Assembly (NCBI RefSeq): GCF_000430545.1
Contig: NZ_AUMF01000019.1
Coordinates: forward strand, 1 to 64,000
Length of the DNA: 64,000 nt
Direction of reading: 5' to 3'
From: Tenacibaculum ovolyticum DSM 18103
Lineage (GTDB): Bacteria > Bacteroidota > Bacteroidia > Flavobacteriales > Flavobacteriaceae
A program made the position numbers and the translations under genes. Below the pieces are notes generated by a model, which saw only the letters and a program-made list of their open reading frames with translations, searched no databases and was not told where the DNA came from. Below, in pieces: positions 8,613-18,333 of the stretch (its first letter is position 1; every line of letters begins with the position of its first letter).

Positions 8613-9293
8613 ATGAAAAAAAACATACACATTTTTTTAATCATCGGTATACTAAGTATCAGCTTACAAAGCTATGCGCAACTCGATGGTTCTTTTGGAA
8701 ATAAAAAGGATAATAGTAATTCTTCTTTCGGAATAGTACCCGCTTCTACAAAAAAAGCTAAGAAGCCAGAAGCCTTAGGTTTTAAAAACGACAATGGTTT
8801 TAAAACTGCACATACAAAGCAACAAAAAGAATACAATAAGAAACAAGCTGAAAAAAATATAGAAAACAAAGGTATATTAACCAAGGCTAAAATAGCCGAA
8901 GAACAATACTTAAAAGGTTTTCAGAAAATAAATGGGATGTACCAATACCCTGTTATAGATCAAGACTTAGGTAGTTTTAGTACAAGATCTGAAAGTGTAA
9001 ATATTATTTGTAGAGATTTTCAATACCCAGATGGTGATATGGTAACTATCTATGTTAATGACATACCCGTTGTTAGTAACATAACCTTAAAAAAAAGTTA
9101 TCAATCGTTTAATATTCCTTTAGACAAAGGAATAAATACAATAGAAATTTTGGCTTTAAACCAAGGTTCTTCAGGACCAAATACAGCTGGTTTTAAAATT
9201 TACAACGATGCAGGTATGTTAATTTCTTCTAATCAATGGAATTTAGCTACCGATGCAAAAGCATCAATTATAATAGCTAAACAAAAAAAATAA
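8613..9293 (+). CDS. Secreted hypothetical protein
   Basis: 226 residues with a signal peptide (cut near AQLDG, residue 22). Residues 35-100 are Lys-rich and probably disordered; the C-terminal 120 residues are a beta-sandwich-like domain (VNIICRDFQYPDGDMVTIYV, LDKGINTIEILALNQGSSGP). Proteins of this kind occur next to pdhA in other flavobacteria as far as I recall, but no function is known. Its own promoter lies just upstream. Confidence 0.7.
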   Translation: MKKNIHIFLIIGILSISLQSYAQLDGSFGNKKDNSNSSFGIVPASTKKAKKPEALGFKNDNGFKTAHTKQQKEYNKKQAEKNIENKGILTKAKIAEEQYLKGFQKINGMYQYPVIDQDLGSFSTRSESVNIICRDFQYPDGDMVTIYVNDIPVVSNITLKKSYQSFNIPLDKGINTIEILALNQGSSGPNTAGFKIYNDAGMLISSNQWNLATDAKASIIIAKQKK

Positions 9294-9370
9294 AATTAAG
9301 AGGTTTTAATACCAAAAAAACCTTGCAACAACTTTTAACAAGAACCTTTTTAAAATTACTAAAAACTACT

Positions 9371-9378
9371 TACTTTTG
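9371..9378 (+). promoter_or_regulatory. -7 promoter element TACTTTTG of pdhA-pdhC
   Basis: TAnnTTTG match 56 bases before pdhA. No clear TTG -33 element at the right distance. Confidence 0.5.
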
Positions 9379-9434
9379 CAGTTAGGTTTTTAACAAGAGT
9401 AACAAATAAACTTTAAACAAACAACTAGTATATA

Positions 9435-10430
9435 ATGAATAAAATTACCAAAGAAACCTATATCAACTGGTATAGAGACATGCTTTTCTGGAGAAAATTT
9501 GAAGATAAGCTTGCAGCTGTTTACATTCAACAGAAAGTAAGGGGGTTTTTACACTTATATAACGGTCAAGAGGCTGTTTTAGCAGGTGCATTGCACGCAA
9601 TGGACTTAACTAAAGATAAAATGATTACAGCATACCGTAACCATGTACAACCAATAGGTATGGGTGAAGATCCTAAACGCGTAATGGCTGAATTATATGG
9701 TAAAGTTACAGGTACTTCTCAAGGAATGGGAGGTTCAATGCACATTTTCTCAAAAGAACATCGTTTTTATGGAGGTCACGGAATCGTTGGTGGTCAAATT
9801 CCATTAGGAGCAGGATTAGCTTTTGGTGATAAATATAAAGGTAATGATGCTGTAACATTATGTTGTTTTGGTGATGGTGCTGCTCGTCAGGGTTCATTAC
9901 ATGAAACATTTAACATGGCTATGAATTGGAAATTACCAGTAATTTTCATTGTTGAAAACAATGGGTATGCAATGGGAACTTCTGTAGAAAGAACTGCTAA
10001 TCATACTGATATTTGGAAACTAGGTTTAGGGTACGAAATGCCTTGTGGACCTGTTGATGGAATGAATCCTATAAAAGTTGCTGAAGCTGTAGATGAAGCT
10101 ATTCAAAGAGCTCGTCGTGGTGAAGGTCCAACTTTCTTAGAAATGAAAACATATCGTTACAGAGGTCACTCAATGTCTGATGCACAACACTACCGTACGA
10201 AAGACGAAGTAGCAGAATACAAAAAGATAGACCCTATTACACAAATATTAGACATCATAAAAGAAAATAGCTATGCTTCAGAAGAAGAAATAGAAGCTAT
10301 TAATAAAGAAGTAAAAAGTTCTGTAAGCGAATGTGAAAAATTTGCTGAAGACTCTCCGTATCCAGAAACTAATCAATTATATGATATGGTATACGAACAA
10401 GAAGATTATCCATTTATAAAATCTAAGTAA
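9435..10430 (+). CDS. pdhA: Pyruvate dehydrogenase E1 component, alpha subunit
   Basis: 331 residues, full length. It decarboxylates pyruvate with thiamine diphosphate together with E1 beta. The TPP-binding motif is GDGAARQGSLHET (about 144-156) ending at VENNGYAMGTS; the phosphorylation-loop-like part YRGHSMSD is conserved. pdhC follows after 3 bases, so the two are co-transcribed. The E1 beta gene (pdhB) is not in this window, as is usual in flavobacteria, where it lies elsewhere. Confidence 0.96.
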   Translation: MNKITKETYINWYRDMLFWRKFEDKLAAVYIQQKVRGFLHLYNGQEAVLAGALHAMDLTKDKMITAYRNHVQPIGMGEDPKRVMAELYGKVTGTSQGMGGSMHIFSKEHRFYGGHGIVGGQIPLGAGLAFGDKYKGNDAVTLCCFGDGAARQGSLHETFNMAMNWKLPVIFIVENNGYAMGTSVERTANHTDIWKLGLGYEMPCGPVDGMNPIKVAEAVDEAIQRARRGEGPTFLEMKTYRYRGHSMSDAQHYRTKDEVAEYKKIDPITQILDIIKENSYASEEEIEAINKEVKSSVSECEKFAEDSPYPETNQLYDMVYEQEDYPFIKSK

Positions 10431-10433
10431 ACC

Positions 10434-12062
10434 ATGGCTACAATTATAAACATGCCTCGCTTAAGCGACACGATGGAAGAAGGAGTAGTAGCTTCTTGGT
10501 TAAAAAATGTAGGTGATAAAGTTGAAGAAGGTGATATTTTAGCTGAAATCGAAACTGACAAGGCTACTATGGAATTTGAATCTTTTCACGAAGGTGTTTT
10601 ATTACACGTTGGTGTACAAGAAGGTGAAGGAGCTCCTGTTGATACTTTATTAGCTATTATTGGTGAAGAAGGTGAAGATATTTCTGCTTTATTAAATGGA
10701 AATTCGGCTCCTACAGAAACTAAAGAAGTTCCTAAAACTGAAACAAGTTCTAATCAAGAAAACTCTACAAAAAATGAAGCTGTAGCAATGCCCGAAGGAG
10801 CTATTGTTATAAACATGCCTCGTTTAAGTGATACTATGGAAGAAGGAACTGTAGCTTCTTGGTTAAAAAATGTAGGTGATAAAGTTGAAGAAGGTGATAT
10901 TTTAGCTGAAATTGAAACTGATAAAGCAACGATGGAGTTTGAATCTTTTAACGAAGGTGTCTTACTACATATTGGTGTTCAAGAAGGTGAAGCTGCTCCT
11001 GTAGATAGTTTACTTGCTATTATTGGTAAGGAAGGAACAGATGTAGCTACAGTACTTGCTGCTCAAACTTCGGGAAACGTAACTGCCTCAGTAAAAACTG
11101 AAGAAAAAATAGAAAGTCCTAAAGAAGAAGTTAAAGCAGTTGTAGAAACTGTAACAACTACTACTTCTAAAGGAAGAATATTTGCTTCTCCTTTAGCTAA
11201 AAAAATAGCAAAGGATAAAGGAATTAATTTAGCCGATGTTAATGGTTCTGGTGAAAACGGACGTATTGTTAAAAAAGATATAGAAAACTACACACCTTCT
11301 GTAAAAACAGAAGCGACTGTATCTTCACCAACAACTACTTCTAGTACAGCTGCTGTTACTAATTTTGCAATCGCAGGAGAAGAAAACACTTCTGAAGTTA
11401 AAAATTCTCAAATGCGTAAGGCAATTGCTAAAGCATTAGGAAATTCTAAGTTTTCAGCACCTCATTTCTACTTAAATATTGAAGTAGATATGGACAACGC
11501 GATGGCTTCTCGTAAAACAATTAATGCTATTCCTGACACTAAGGTATCTTTTAACGATATGGTAGTTAAAGCATGTGCAATGGCATTAAAAAAACACCCA
11601 CAAGTAAATACTTCTTGGACAGATAATACAACTTTATTTCATAGCCACATACATGTTGGTGTAGCTGTAGCTGTTGATGAAGGTTTGGTTGTACCAGTAG
11701 TAAAACATACTGACGCTTTAAGTTTAACTCAAATAGGAAGCTCGGTACGTGATTTAGCTGGTAAAGCAAGAAATAAGAAAATATCTCCAGCAGAAATGCA
11801 AGGAAGTACTTTTACCGTTTCTAACTTAGGTATGTTTGGTATCGAAAGTTTTACTTCAATCATAAACCAACCTAATTCAGCTATTTTATCAGTTGGAGCT
11901 ATTGTACAAAAACCAGTAGTTAAGAACGGAGAAATTGTTGTAGGTAACACAATGAAATTAACTTTAGCTTGCGATCACAGAACAGTTGACGGTGCAGTAG
12001 GTGCTCAGTTTTTACAAACATTAAAAACGTTTATTGAAAACCCTGTTACAATGTTAGCATAG
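10434..12062 (+). CDS. pdhC: Pyruvate dehydrogenase E2, dihydrolipoamide acetyltransferase with two lipoyl domains
   Basis: 542 residues. Lipoyl domain 1 is at about 1-78 with the lipoylated Lys43 (ETDKATME), lipoyl domain 2 at about 122-200 with Lys164; linkers are Thr/Lys/Glu-rich. The E3-binding domain is near 252-288 (ASPLAKKIAKDKG ... NGRIVKKDI) and the catalytic domain runs from about 320 to the end with the active-site motif DHRTVDGA (His515, Asp519). A 62-base stretch is identical between the two lipoyl domains (10488-10549 and 10851-10912). A decayed second copy of the last 13 codons lies at 14363-14404. Confidence 0.96.
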   Translation: MATIINMPRLSDTMEEGVVASWLKNVGDKVEEGDILAEIETDKATMEFESFHEGVLLHVGVQEGEGAPVDTLLAIIGEEGEDISALLNGNSAPTETKEVPKTETSSNQENSTKNEAVAMPEGAIVINMPRLSDTMEEGTVASWLKNVGDKVEEGDILAEIETDKATMEFESFNEGVLLHIGVQEGEAAPVDSLLAIIGKEGTDVATVLAAQTSGNVTASVKTEEKIESPKEEVKAVVETVTTTTSKGRIFASPLAKKIAKDKGINLADVNGSGENGRIVKKDIENYTPSVKTEATVSSPTTTSSTAAVTNFAIAGEENTSEVKNSQMRKAIAKALGNSKFSAPHFYLNIEVDMDNAMASRKTINAIPDTKVSFNDMVVKACAMALKKHPQVNTSWTDNTTLFHSHIHVGVAVAVDEGLVVPVVKHTDALSLTQIGSSVRDLAGKARNKKISPAEMQGSTFTVSNLGMFGIESFTSIINQPNSAILSVGAIVQKPVVKNGEIVVGNTMKLTLACDHRTVDGAVGAQFLQTLKTFIENPVTMLA

Positions 12063-12086
12063 TTAAAATTACTATATTTTATATAT

Positions 12087-12118
12087 AAAAACTCAGAGAA
12101 ATTTCTCTGAGTTTTTTT
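12087..12118 (+). terminator. Terminator of pdhA-pdhC
   Basis: Perfect palindromic stem ACTCAGAGAA / TTTCTCTGAGT with flanking A and T runs, 25 bases behind the pdhC stop. Confidence 0.85.
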
Positions 12119-12345
12119 GTATACAAATTTATTTACGATCTCCCTATATACCAATAAAGCATATTGAAAAACCAAACTCCAAGGCTTTATAAGGTCTTGG
12201 AATTTGGTACAGTTAAAGATGATTATAAAGAAAGGATATCTATGAATCCCACAGTTTATTAATCTTAATTATTCATCATTTACCTGAGAATGTCGAGTTG
12301 ATTTACTCTTAACAGTAGATAAAAACACATTATATACTTCGCTTG

Positions 12346-14061
12346 TTACTTTGAAATAACAAACTTTTTTGTAGTGTTGTTTACTTTTATAAGGTAAACT
12401 CCTTTGGGTAATTGATGAACATTAATTACTAGTTTATTGGCTGTTTGTTGTTTAATTGAATAAAGCTTTTTATCAATTATATTACCTGATATTGTGAAAA
12501 TATCTAGGGATGTTTCCTTATAATTGATATTATTACTAGTTATATTTAATGTGTTTTGTACCGGGTTAGGGAATAAAGAGATAGATGATTCTGTTTCTAC
12601 TGGTTTAATACTCCTTATCCTAGAGTTAATATTACCTTCTATTCCTTTTAAAGAGGTTGCTCGACTTCCAGGCGCTAAATAATCTTTTAGAAAAGAAAAA
12701 GCACGATTAAAAGACACGTAAATATCAGTACCGGAAGGAGCATTATTAATGCAATCAGAGTTCCCTCCATGTAGAATACCTATTACATTTCCATTTGGAT
12801 TAAATAATGGAGATCCAGAAGAACCTGCTTCTGTATGACCTTGTTCCCAATTAACTTTCCAATAATATGGTTTTTGTCTTGCATTTAAAGAATCCCTAGA
12901 AGGAAAAACTAAAAAATCAGGATGCCTTATATCTGTACCCAAAGATATTTTTTTGATATCTCCTGATGGATGATGAATTCCTACAAAACTAGAGGGAGGA
13001 GTATTCGAAGCATCCCATCCGCTATAATAAGCATTATAAGAATTAGGAATAGAAGAAGACAATTTTAATAGAGCAAAATCTACACCAGGTCTCTCAGCAT
13101 GAGTATAACCAGGAACCATATTACCTTCCGAGTTATATGTACTACCTTCAAGTGGAACTGATGAGAAATCAACAGCCATAAGTTCTGCTCCCGATATTGA
13201 ATTAGCTTTAGAAGGTTCTATTTGTGGATTATCACAAGTAGATGATTGATAGCTAAAGACAAACATCAATGTTTGAGGATCAGCAATAAGATTATGACCA
13301 GCGGTCAATAAATATGGGGTTTGATCCTGATTCGCGTTGTTTACTAACACACCAGAAGCAAGAGCTTCCCCTGCAACAAAGAGTACTACAGATCTAATCT
13401 GCTTATCCCAACGATTCCCTACAGGACAAGCTACGTTTATTTGACATCTTGAAGATTCTTCAAAAGCTCTAGCTGTATTTTTTGATTTATATATAGAGTC
13501 TGCTAGCTCAAATACTCCTTTATAATCATGCGCTACCGTAGCAAATTGCAAAGCAGGTTTTTCTGATAATTGTGCTGGGTGGTAATATTCTATAATTATC
13601 TGATCTCCTTTTATAGGGGAAATCCCAAGCTTACGATATGGTTTATTGTTTTTATGCGTAAATGCTCCTCTGATGTCAGAACGGCTTTTGTTATAAAAAA
13701 ATAGCTTAGCTCCTTTTGGTAAATAAAAATCTGAAAATGTAAAATTAAGAGACTTAGCTCCTTTTGATTCTATCTCCAGCACCCAGTATTTATCTCCATT
13801 AGACAATGTATGCCATGTTCCAGAATTGTTAGGATTTATATCTACCTTATGAGCATACGCAAATTGATAAGGTTTTTCTTCACCTTCTTGTTTTCTTTTT
13901 TCAAGATTAATTGGCGGCATGTTAATTTTTGGTATACTATATAATCTTGCTACTGATTTTGATGCAAAATACGGCGTCCCTCCTTCACTGATTTGGGCTT
14001 TAATATTCATACCCATAAGAAGGGTGAATAAGATTAATGTGTGTTTAAATTGTATTTTCAT
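12346..14061 (-). CDS. Secreted trypsin-like (lysyl endopeptidase-type) serine protease with T9SS sorting domain
   Basis: 571 residues. Signal peptide about 1-23, a prodomain-like beta region to about 200, then a chymotrypsin-fold protease: His256 in LLTAGHN, Asp328 in VDFALLKL, Ser415 in EAGSSGSPLF, with cysteines near 206, 211, 276 and 437 in the pattern of Achromobacter protease I relatives. Residues about 494-571 are a type A T9SS C-terminal domain (ISLFPNPVQNTLNI ... GVYLIKV, ending FVISK). It is thus exported by the gliding-associated type IX system. It lies between pdhC and a decayed copy of the pdhC 3' end, so it is probably a later insertion. Confidence 0.9.
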   Translation of the reverse strand: MKIQFKHTLILFTLLMGMNIKAQISEGGTPYFASKSVARLYSIPKINMPPINLEKRKQEGEEKPYQFAYAHKVDINPNNSGTWHTLSNGDKYWVLEIESKGAKSLNFTFSDFYLPKGAKLFFYNKSRSDIRGAFTHKNNKPYRKLGISPIKGDQIIIEYYHPAQLSEKPALQFATVAHDYKGVFELADSIYKSKNTARAFEESSRCQINVACPVGNRWDKQIRSVVLFVAGEALASGVLVNNANQDQTPYLLTAGHNLIADPQTLMFVFSYQSSTCDNPQIEPSKANSISGAELMAVDFSSVPLEGSTYNSEGNMVPGYTHAERPGVDFALLKLSSSIPNSYNAYYSGWDASNTPPSSFVGIHHPSGDIKKISLGTDIRHPDFLVFPSRDSLNARQKPYYWKVNWEQGHTEAGSSGSPLFNPNGNVIGILHGGNSDCINNAPSGTDIYVSFNRAFSFLKDYLAPGSRATSLKGIEGNINSRIRSIKPVETESSISLFPNPVQNTLNITSNNINYKETSLDIFTISGNIIDKKLYSIKQQTANKLVINVHQLPKGVYLIKVNNTTKKFVISK

Positions 14062-14362
14062 GTTTAAAAATATTGGGGGTTATATTAATTTAATCTTAAT
14101 ACAAAACTGCTAATGTTTCACGTTAAAAACATTGAACTAGTTCAATAAATATATTTAAAGCTATTTTTTATTAATTATATTTCGTCTTATTTCACTTAAC
14201 TAGATATAACAAACCAATTGTAATTCCTATTCTAACAACATTAATGATGTCAATAATGTTATTTCTAATCTATTTTATTTTCAATAAGATTATTTTCGTT
14301 TTTCAACCAAATACATTTTGTCTATTTTAATTTATCTCCCCTTTCAACTTCATTTCCCTCAT
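14062..14362. other. AT-rich intergenic stretch without visible gene
   Basis: About 300 bases upstream of the protease gene, very AT-rich with stops in all frames. Presumably holds the protease promoter, but no clear -7 element stands out. Confidence 0.5.
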
Positions 14363-14404
14363 CTTAAAACTCTTATTGAAATCCCTTTTAGAATGTTAGC
14401 ATAG
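14363..14404 (+). pseudogene. Decayed copy of the pdhC 3' end
   Basis: Read in frame from 14363 the bases give LKTLIEIPFRMLA and a stop; real pdhC ends LKTFIENPVTMLA and a stop. From 12031-12064 and 14373-14406, 31 of 34 bases agree. No other pdhC sequence precedes it. It is followed 20 bases later by a terminator, as a genuine gene end would be. This is best read as the old pdhC tail left behind when the protease segment entered. Confidence 0.75.
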
Positions 14405-14426
14405 TTTTTAAAACTATAATATATTT

Positions 14427-14460
14427 TAAAAAAGCTCGATACTAAGTATCAAGCTTTTTT
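14427..14460. terminator. Bidirectional terminator
   Basis: AAAAGCT-C-GATAC / GTATC-A-AGCTTTT stem with one mismatch and A/T runs on either side. It serves the DUF5916 gene on the minus strand and would once have served pdhC on the plus strand. Confidence 0.75.
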
Positions 14461-14483
14461 GCTTCCTAACATATAAATAGCTT

Positions 14484-16646
14484 CTAAAAATCGAAACGAT
14501 AATTCATTTTAAAAGCTATCCCCCAATTTTGTCGTGTTATATTTTTATTAAAATTATCAGAAACTACTAAATATACATAAGATAATGGTTTATACTCCCA
14601 TTGTACTCTACTACTCACATTAAAGTTATTTCGTTGTGTATTATACTGTACGTAAGTAGTCCAATTTAAACGTTTATTAAAAAATACTTCCCCTGTAAAT
14701 CGTGTTAAATGAAATGTTTCTTTTCCTAATAATTTTAAATCAATATCATTAACATCATAATTCAATTGTAAATTCGCAAAAGGCAATAACTGATAATTTA
14801 AGTAAACTCCTGCAGCTACTCTACTACCATTATAATAACTTCCTTTTTGTACATTAAAACGATATCTTAATCTCTGATTATTTGCAGAATTATATCCTAA
14901 TTTTAAAATTCCGAAATTATACCTATCAGGCACAAGAACATTACCATTTCCCAACGGAGCAAAACCATATTTTAAATTTACATAATCTTGAGTGTATACA
15001 TAATAAATTGCTGATAAGTCTTTAAAAAAAACTGCTCCATTTAAAAAGTGTGATGATTGATTTACCGCTCCATTTTCATCTAAATAGGTGTTATTTTTAT
15101 AATTTAAATACCGAACGGAATTTAGCGATTTGGACTTCTCATAAAATTTTTCATATTCCACTCCACTAGTAGTTTGCGTATAACCTTCCCTTATTACCAT
15201 ATCATTTACGGCATCATAGTTATACAGTCTTGGAGTAAAACCGACATCTGTTATGTAATTTTGCCCTACACTCTTTATAGCTACATTCCAACTCAATCCT
15301 CTTTTATTAAACCAAAGCCCCAAATTGTAAAAATTATTATCGTTTGAAATCTCATCATTCAAACTTTTACCAAAATTAGCAACACCAGTCCATTTATTGT
15401 TGTTTGATTTATAATTTATATTAATTCCTGCTACTCGATTGTAGTCTTCCTTAAATTTAAAACCATCCGTTTCTTGCCTATTAATAAAAAAACCAGTCGT
15501 TGTAAAGTTTCTAGATAACTGCTGTTCTGCCACAAACGCTCCAAAATTTTGTGATGGCAAACCTTCATTTTTATCTGTTTGAACATTTAAAATACCTATT
15601 CTTGTTTTTGATGAAATATTTCCTGATAATTTCAATCCAAATTTAATAGGGCTTTTCGCTCCTATTCGTCTTGAATAAAAGGGATTTACACCATTAACTC
15701 CTAGGTTTGAAAACAAATCAGCATTCTCTAAAAAAAAATTTCGCCTCTCAGGAAAATTTACAGCAAAACGAGTTAAGTTAGTGACTTGTTGATCTACATC
15801 TATTTGAGAAAAATCAGGATTAATAGTCGCGTCTAATTTTAAAGATGGTGTTATATTATATTGCACATCTAGGCTAGGTTTATAATCAGTATTATCTGTA
15901 TCATTTTCAACATCATTTTGATAATTAACAGTTAAAGATGGTGTTACTGTATAACGAGACATAGAAGTATTTGATAAATCTAATACATTAAATGGTTTTG
16001 TGAAACGAAGATCAAAACTTGGATAATTCCTACTTACATCCGACAGAATAGTCCATGAATTATTTTTAATATCTCTTACATAAAATTGCACTCCAAACAC
16101 CGAATTATTCTCAGTAATGTTTAATGCTTTAAAAGGAATTGCTATTTCAAAAATTTTCTGTGTTCCTTTTACTGATGTGCGTGCATTCCAAACCGTACTC
16201 CAACTAAAATTAAGGCCATATCCCGCATTTACACGTTCTACCAATGCATCAACTTGAGTTCCGTAAGCATTTACTGCAAATAAATTTCCTTTTTGCTTTT
16301 GGTTTTGAGTGTCTAATATCATAATAAAAGCATCACTAATACCAATAGACACATCTCTTTTTAAAGAACTTACCTGTCTTCTTTTAGTAGTGTCATTATA
16401 AATAGCACCAACATACAAGTACTCTTTGTTATGAAATATTTTAACTGATGTTTGATTTTCTGCTTGCCCTATATCGGTTGGCATTAAATTATGAAAATTA
16501 GTATTATTAGGTAAATGCTCCCATACCGACTCCTCTAATTTACCATCAACTTCAATTTTTGTATCAATGTAATTTATAGTAGCTGTTTGAGAATAAATAT
16601 TTAGCATAAAAAGCAATAATACTATAATTGTAAAACTGTGTTTCAT
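14484..16646 (-). CDS. DUF5916 family protein (CBM9-like domain plus outer-membrane-like barrel)
   Basis: 720 residues from the chosen ATG, which begins a normal signal peptide (MKHSFTIIVLLLFMLNIYSQ); an upstream in-frame ATG at 16685 would add 13 residues before it. Residues about 25-215 are a carbohydrate-binding family 9-like domain (KIEVDGKLEESVWEHL, FNVLDL border); the rest is the DUF5916 beta-strand region with NFPERRNFFLENADLF, typical of the family. Probably an outer-membrane protein; the ligand is unknown. An NTF2-like gene lies 45 bases upstream and may be in the same transcript. Confidence 0.88.
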   Translation of the reverse strand: MKHSFTIIVLLLFMLNIYSQTATINYIDTKIEVDGKLEESVWEHLPNNTNFHNLMPTDIGQAENQTSVKIFHNKEYLYVGAIYNDTTKRRQVSSLKRDVSIGISDAFIMILDTQNQKQKGNLFAVNAYGTQVDALVERVNAGYGLNFSWSTVWNARTSVKGTQKIFEIAIPFKALNITENNSVFGVQFYVRDIKNNSWTILSDVSRNYPSFDLRFTKPFNVLDLSNTSMSRYTVTPSLTVNYQNDVENDTDNTDYKPSLDVQYNITPSLKLDATINPDFSQIDVDQQVTNLTRFAVNFPERRNFFLENADLFSNLGVNGVNPFYSRRIGAKSPIKFGLKLSGNISSKTRIGILNVQTDKNEGLPSQNFGAFVAEQQLSRNFTTTGFFINRQETDGFKFKEDYNRVAGININYKSNNNKWTGVANFGKSLNDEISNDNNFYNLGLWFNKRGLSWNVAIKSVGQNYITDVGFTPRLYNYDAVNDMVIREGYTQTTSGVEYEKFYEKSKSLNSVRYLNYKNNTYLDENGAVNQSSHFLNGAVFFKDLSAIYYVYTQDYVNLKYGFAPLGNGNVLVPDRYNFGILKLGYNSANNQRLRYRFNVQKGSYYNGSRVAAGVYLNYQLLPFANLQLNYDVNDIDLKLLGKETFHLTRFTGEVFFNKRLNWTTYVQYNTQRNNFNVSSRVQWEYKPLSYVYLVVSDNFNKNITRQNWGIAFKMNYRFDF

Positions 16647-16690
16647 TCTATTATTAATTATTGATGTAGGTTTACTTAATCTCATTTTTT

Positions 16691-17113
16691 CTAGTCAACT
16701 CTTGTTGCTGTTTTACTAATAATCTTCCAGCCTTTATTAGTTTTTTTCAACAGAAATAAATCAATATAAACCCATTTTCTTTCAGGCCCAGCTATTTCAA
16801 CCTTTGCCATTGCAATATCTTTTACAACCTCAATGGCTAGCACTTTAGCATCGCGTCCATTAAATTTTCCTTTTTCTGAATTTTTAAAAAAACCAGTATA
16901 TTCACTTGGTGTATATATTTTAAAAAGTCCCTCTTTATTCGTGAGGTATAAAGTCGCGTCATCTGCAAAGGCACTCTTTAACATTTTTAACTTTGCATAA
17001 GAACTACCTTCCATATAATTTTGTAATGTTTTTTCTACAAATGAATGCTCAGATTGTGCTTGTGTAAATTGAAATGTAATTAATGCTAAAAATAATAATG
17101 TGGTTATTCTCAT
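16691..17113 (-). CDS. Secreted NTF2-like (lumazine-binding-type) protein
   Basis: 140 residues: a signal peptide (about 1-19, ending AQ) and one SnoaL/NTF2-like domain. VEKTLQNYMEGSSYAKLKML followed by AFADDATL is the usual helix 1 to strand 1 start; the end KWVYIDLFLLKKTNKGWKI is the usual final strands. Many flavobacterial homologues are called putative lumazine-binding or nuclear transport factor 2 family proteins. No activity can be assigned. It precedes the DUF5916 gene. Confidence 0.8.
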   Translation of the reverse strand: MRITTLLFLALITFQFTQAQSEHSFVEKTLQNYMEGSSYAKLKMLKSAFADDATLYLTNKEGLFKIYTPSEYTGFFKNSEKGKFNGRDAKVLAIEVVKDIAMAKVEIAGPERKWVYIDLFLLKKTNKGWKIISKTATRVD

Positions 17114-17215
17114 GGTTCTAATTTTAGATTTTAAACAAATCTATCTAGACCATCATAAAAAGTAGTGATTGCTTATAATTCAGGTGTCCTGAATTATAAT
17201 TTTAGACAATTACAC

Positions 17216-18262
17216 CTATATATATTGCTTTTGATATTGTAAAGGCGTTTGTCCTACCGTTTTTTTAAACGTAGCATAAAAGTTTGATTTTGAAGAAAAT
17301 CCTGCTTCAAAACCTATTGTTTCAAGCGTAAGATTTTGTTTTTCCCGTAATAAACTCTTTGCTTCTTCAACTCTATAATCATTTAAAAAAGTTGCCAAGC
17401 TTTTTCCAATATTATCATTTAATAATTGCGATAGTTTATGCGGTGTTATTTGTAACTCTTTAGAAATACTAAGTAGCTTTACATTTGCTTCTTTGTATAA
17501 TTGTTTTTCCTTCATAAGCTTATCTAACTTATCTACTAAAAGTATTGCTTCTTTATTTTCTATCTTTTTTGCAGCGTATTTTACTGGAATATCCTGAAAA
17601 ATAGTATCTCTATTATTTTTTGATAGAAAAAAGATTAAAACGACGTAAAAAACTACCGAAAAAGTAATTGTTCCTACCAAATACAAATGAAAATAACCAA
17701 TTATATAGGCTAAAAAAATTAAGGTATTGGCTATATAAACAGTAATTAACCACAACTCAGCAGTGGTAGTATTTTCTCGGCTAACTAGTTTTTTAAATAT
17801 ATCTTTTATAACAAGTCCAGAAGCAACTATATACCCTCCCCAAACAACATAAATAAACTGAACAAAAAATGTATTCCAAAAATCACCGTAATATTCATAA
17901 GGCTTAAAAACACTTACAATAACAATAAATAAAAACAAAATACTAAAATGAACTTTCCATTTTTTAGGAATACTTTTCTTATTATCTATTGAAGCTTTTA
18001 AATAATAAAATAACGCAATTCCAATTAAAAAACATGCTGATAAACCGAACTGAATAAACCACAAGTTCCTTTCCTCTCTTGGTGTAAAAATTACATATAC
18101 CGATTTTCCTATTCGAATACTCAATAACAATACTAACAATCCAAATAAAATATTTTGGATTCGTTTTTGCTTACTGAAAAATAAAAAATATAGACTTACC
18201 AAAAGGCCGTTAAAAACACCTAGTGAACATAAAAAAAACAGTATTGGATTGTCAAACTTCAT
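17216..18262 (-). CDS. AraC-family regulator with N-terminal membrane domain
   Basis: 348 residues. About seven hydrophobic segments fill residues 5-220, followed by a cytoplasmic linker and an AraC/XylS helix-turn-helix pair at about 245-348 (LSISKELQITPHKLSQLLND, TIGFEAGFSSKSNFYATFKK, GQTPLQYQKQ). This design is common in flavobacteria and points to sensing at the membrane. The gene is about 100 bases upstream of the NTF2-like/DUF5916 pair on the same strand, so that pair is a possible target. Confidence 0.9.
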   Translation of the reverse strand: MKFDNPILFFLCSLGVFNGLLVSLYFLFFSKQKRIQNILFGLLVLLLSIRIGKSVYVIFTPREERNLWFIQFGLSACFLIGIALFYYLKASIDNKKSIPKKWKVHFSILFLFIVIVSVFKPYEYYGDFWNTFFVQFIYVVWGGYIVASGLVIKDIFKKLVSRENTTTAELWLITVYIANTLIFLAYIIGYFHLYLVGTITFSVVFYVVLIFFLSKNNRDTIFQDIPVKYAAKKIENKEAILLVDKLDKLMKEKQLYKEANVKLLSISKELQITPHKLSQLLNDNIGKSLATFLNDYRVEEAKSLLREKQNLTLETIGFEAGFSSKSNFYATFKKTVGQTPLQYQKQYI

Positions 18263-18333
18263 TATAGATTCATCAAATTTTCATCTAAAATATAAAATGA
18301 TCTTATTATAATAAGTTATAAATAATTTAAATT

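Noticed and set aside
12065..14372. Integrative element with attL/attR at the pdhC end
   Set aside because: No integrase, relaxase or phage gene lies between the repeated pdhC tails; only the imported-segment reading is kept.
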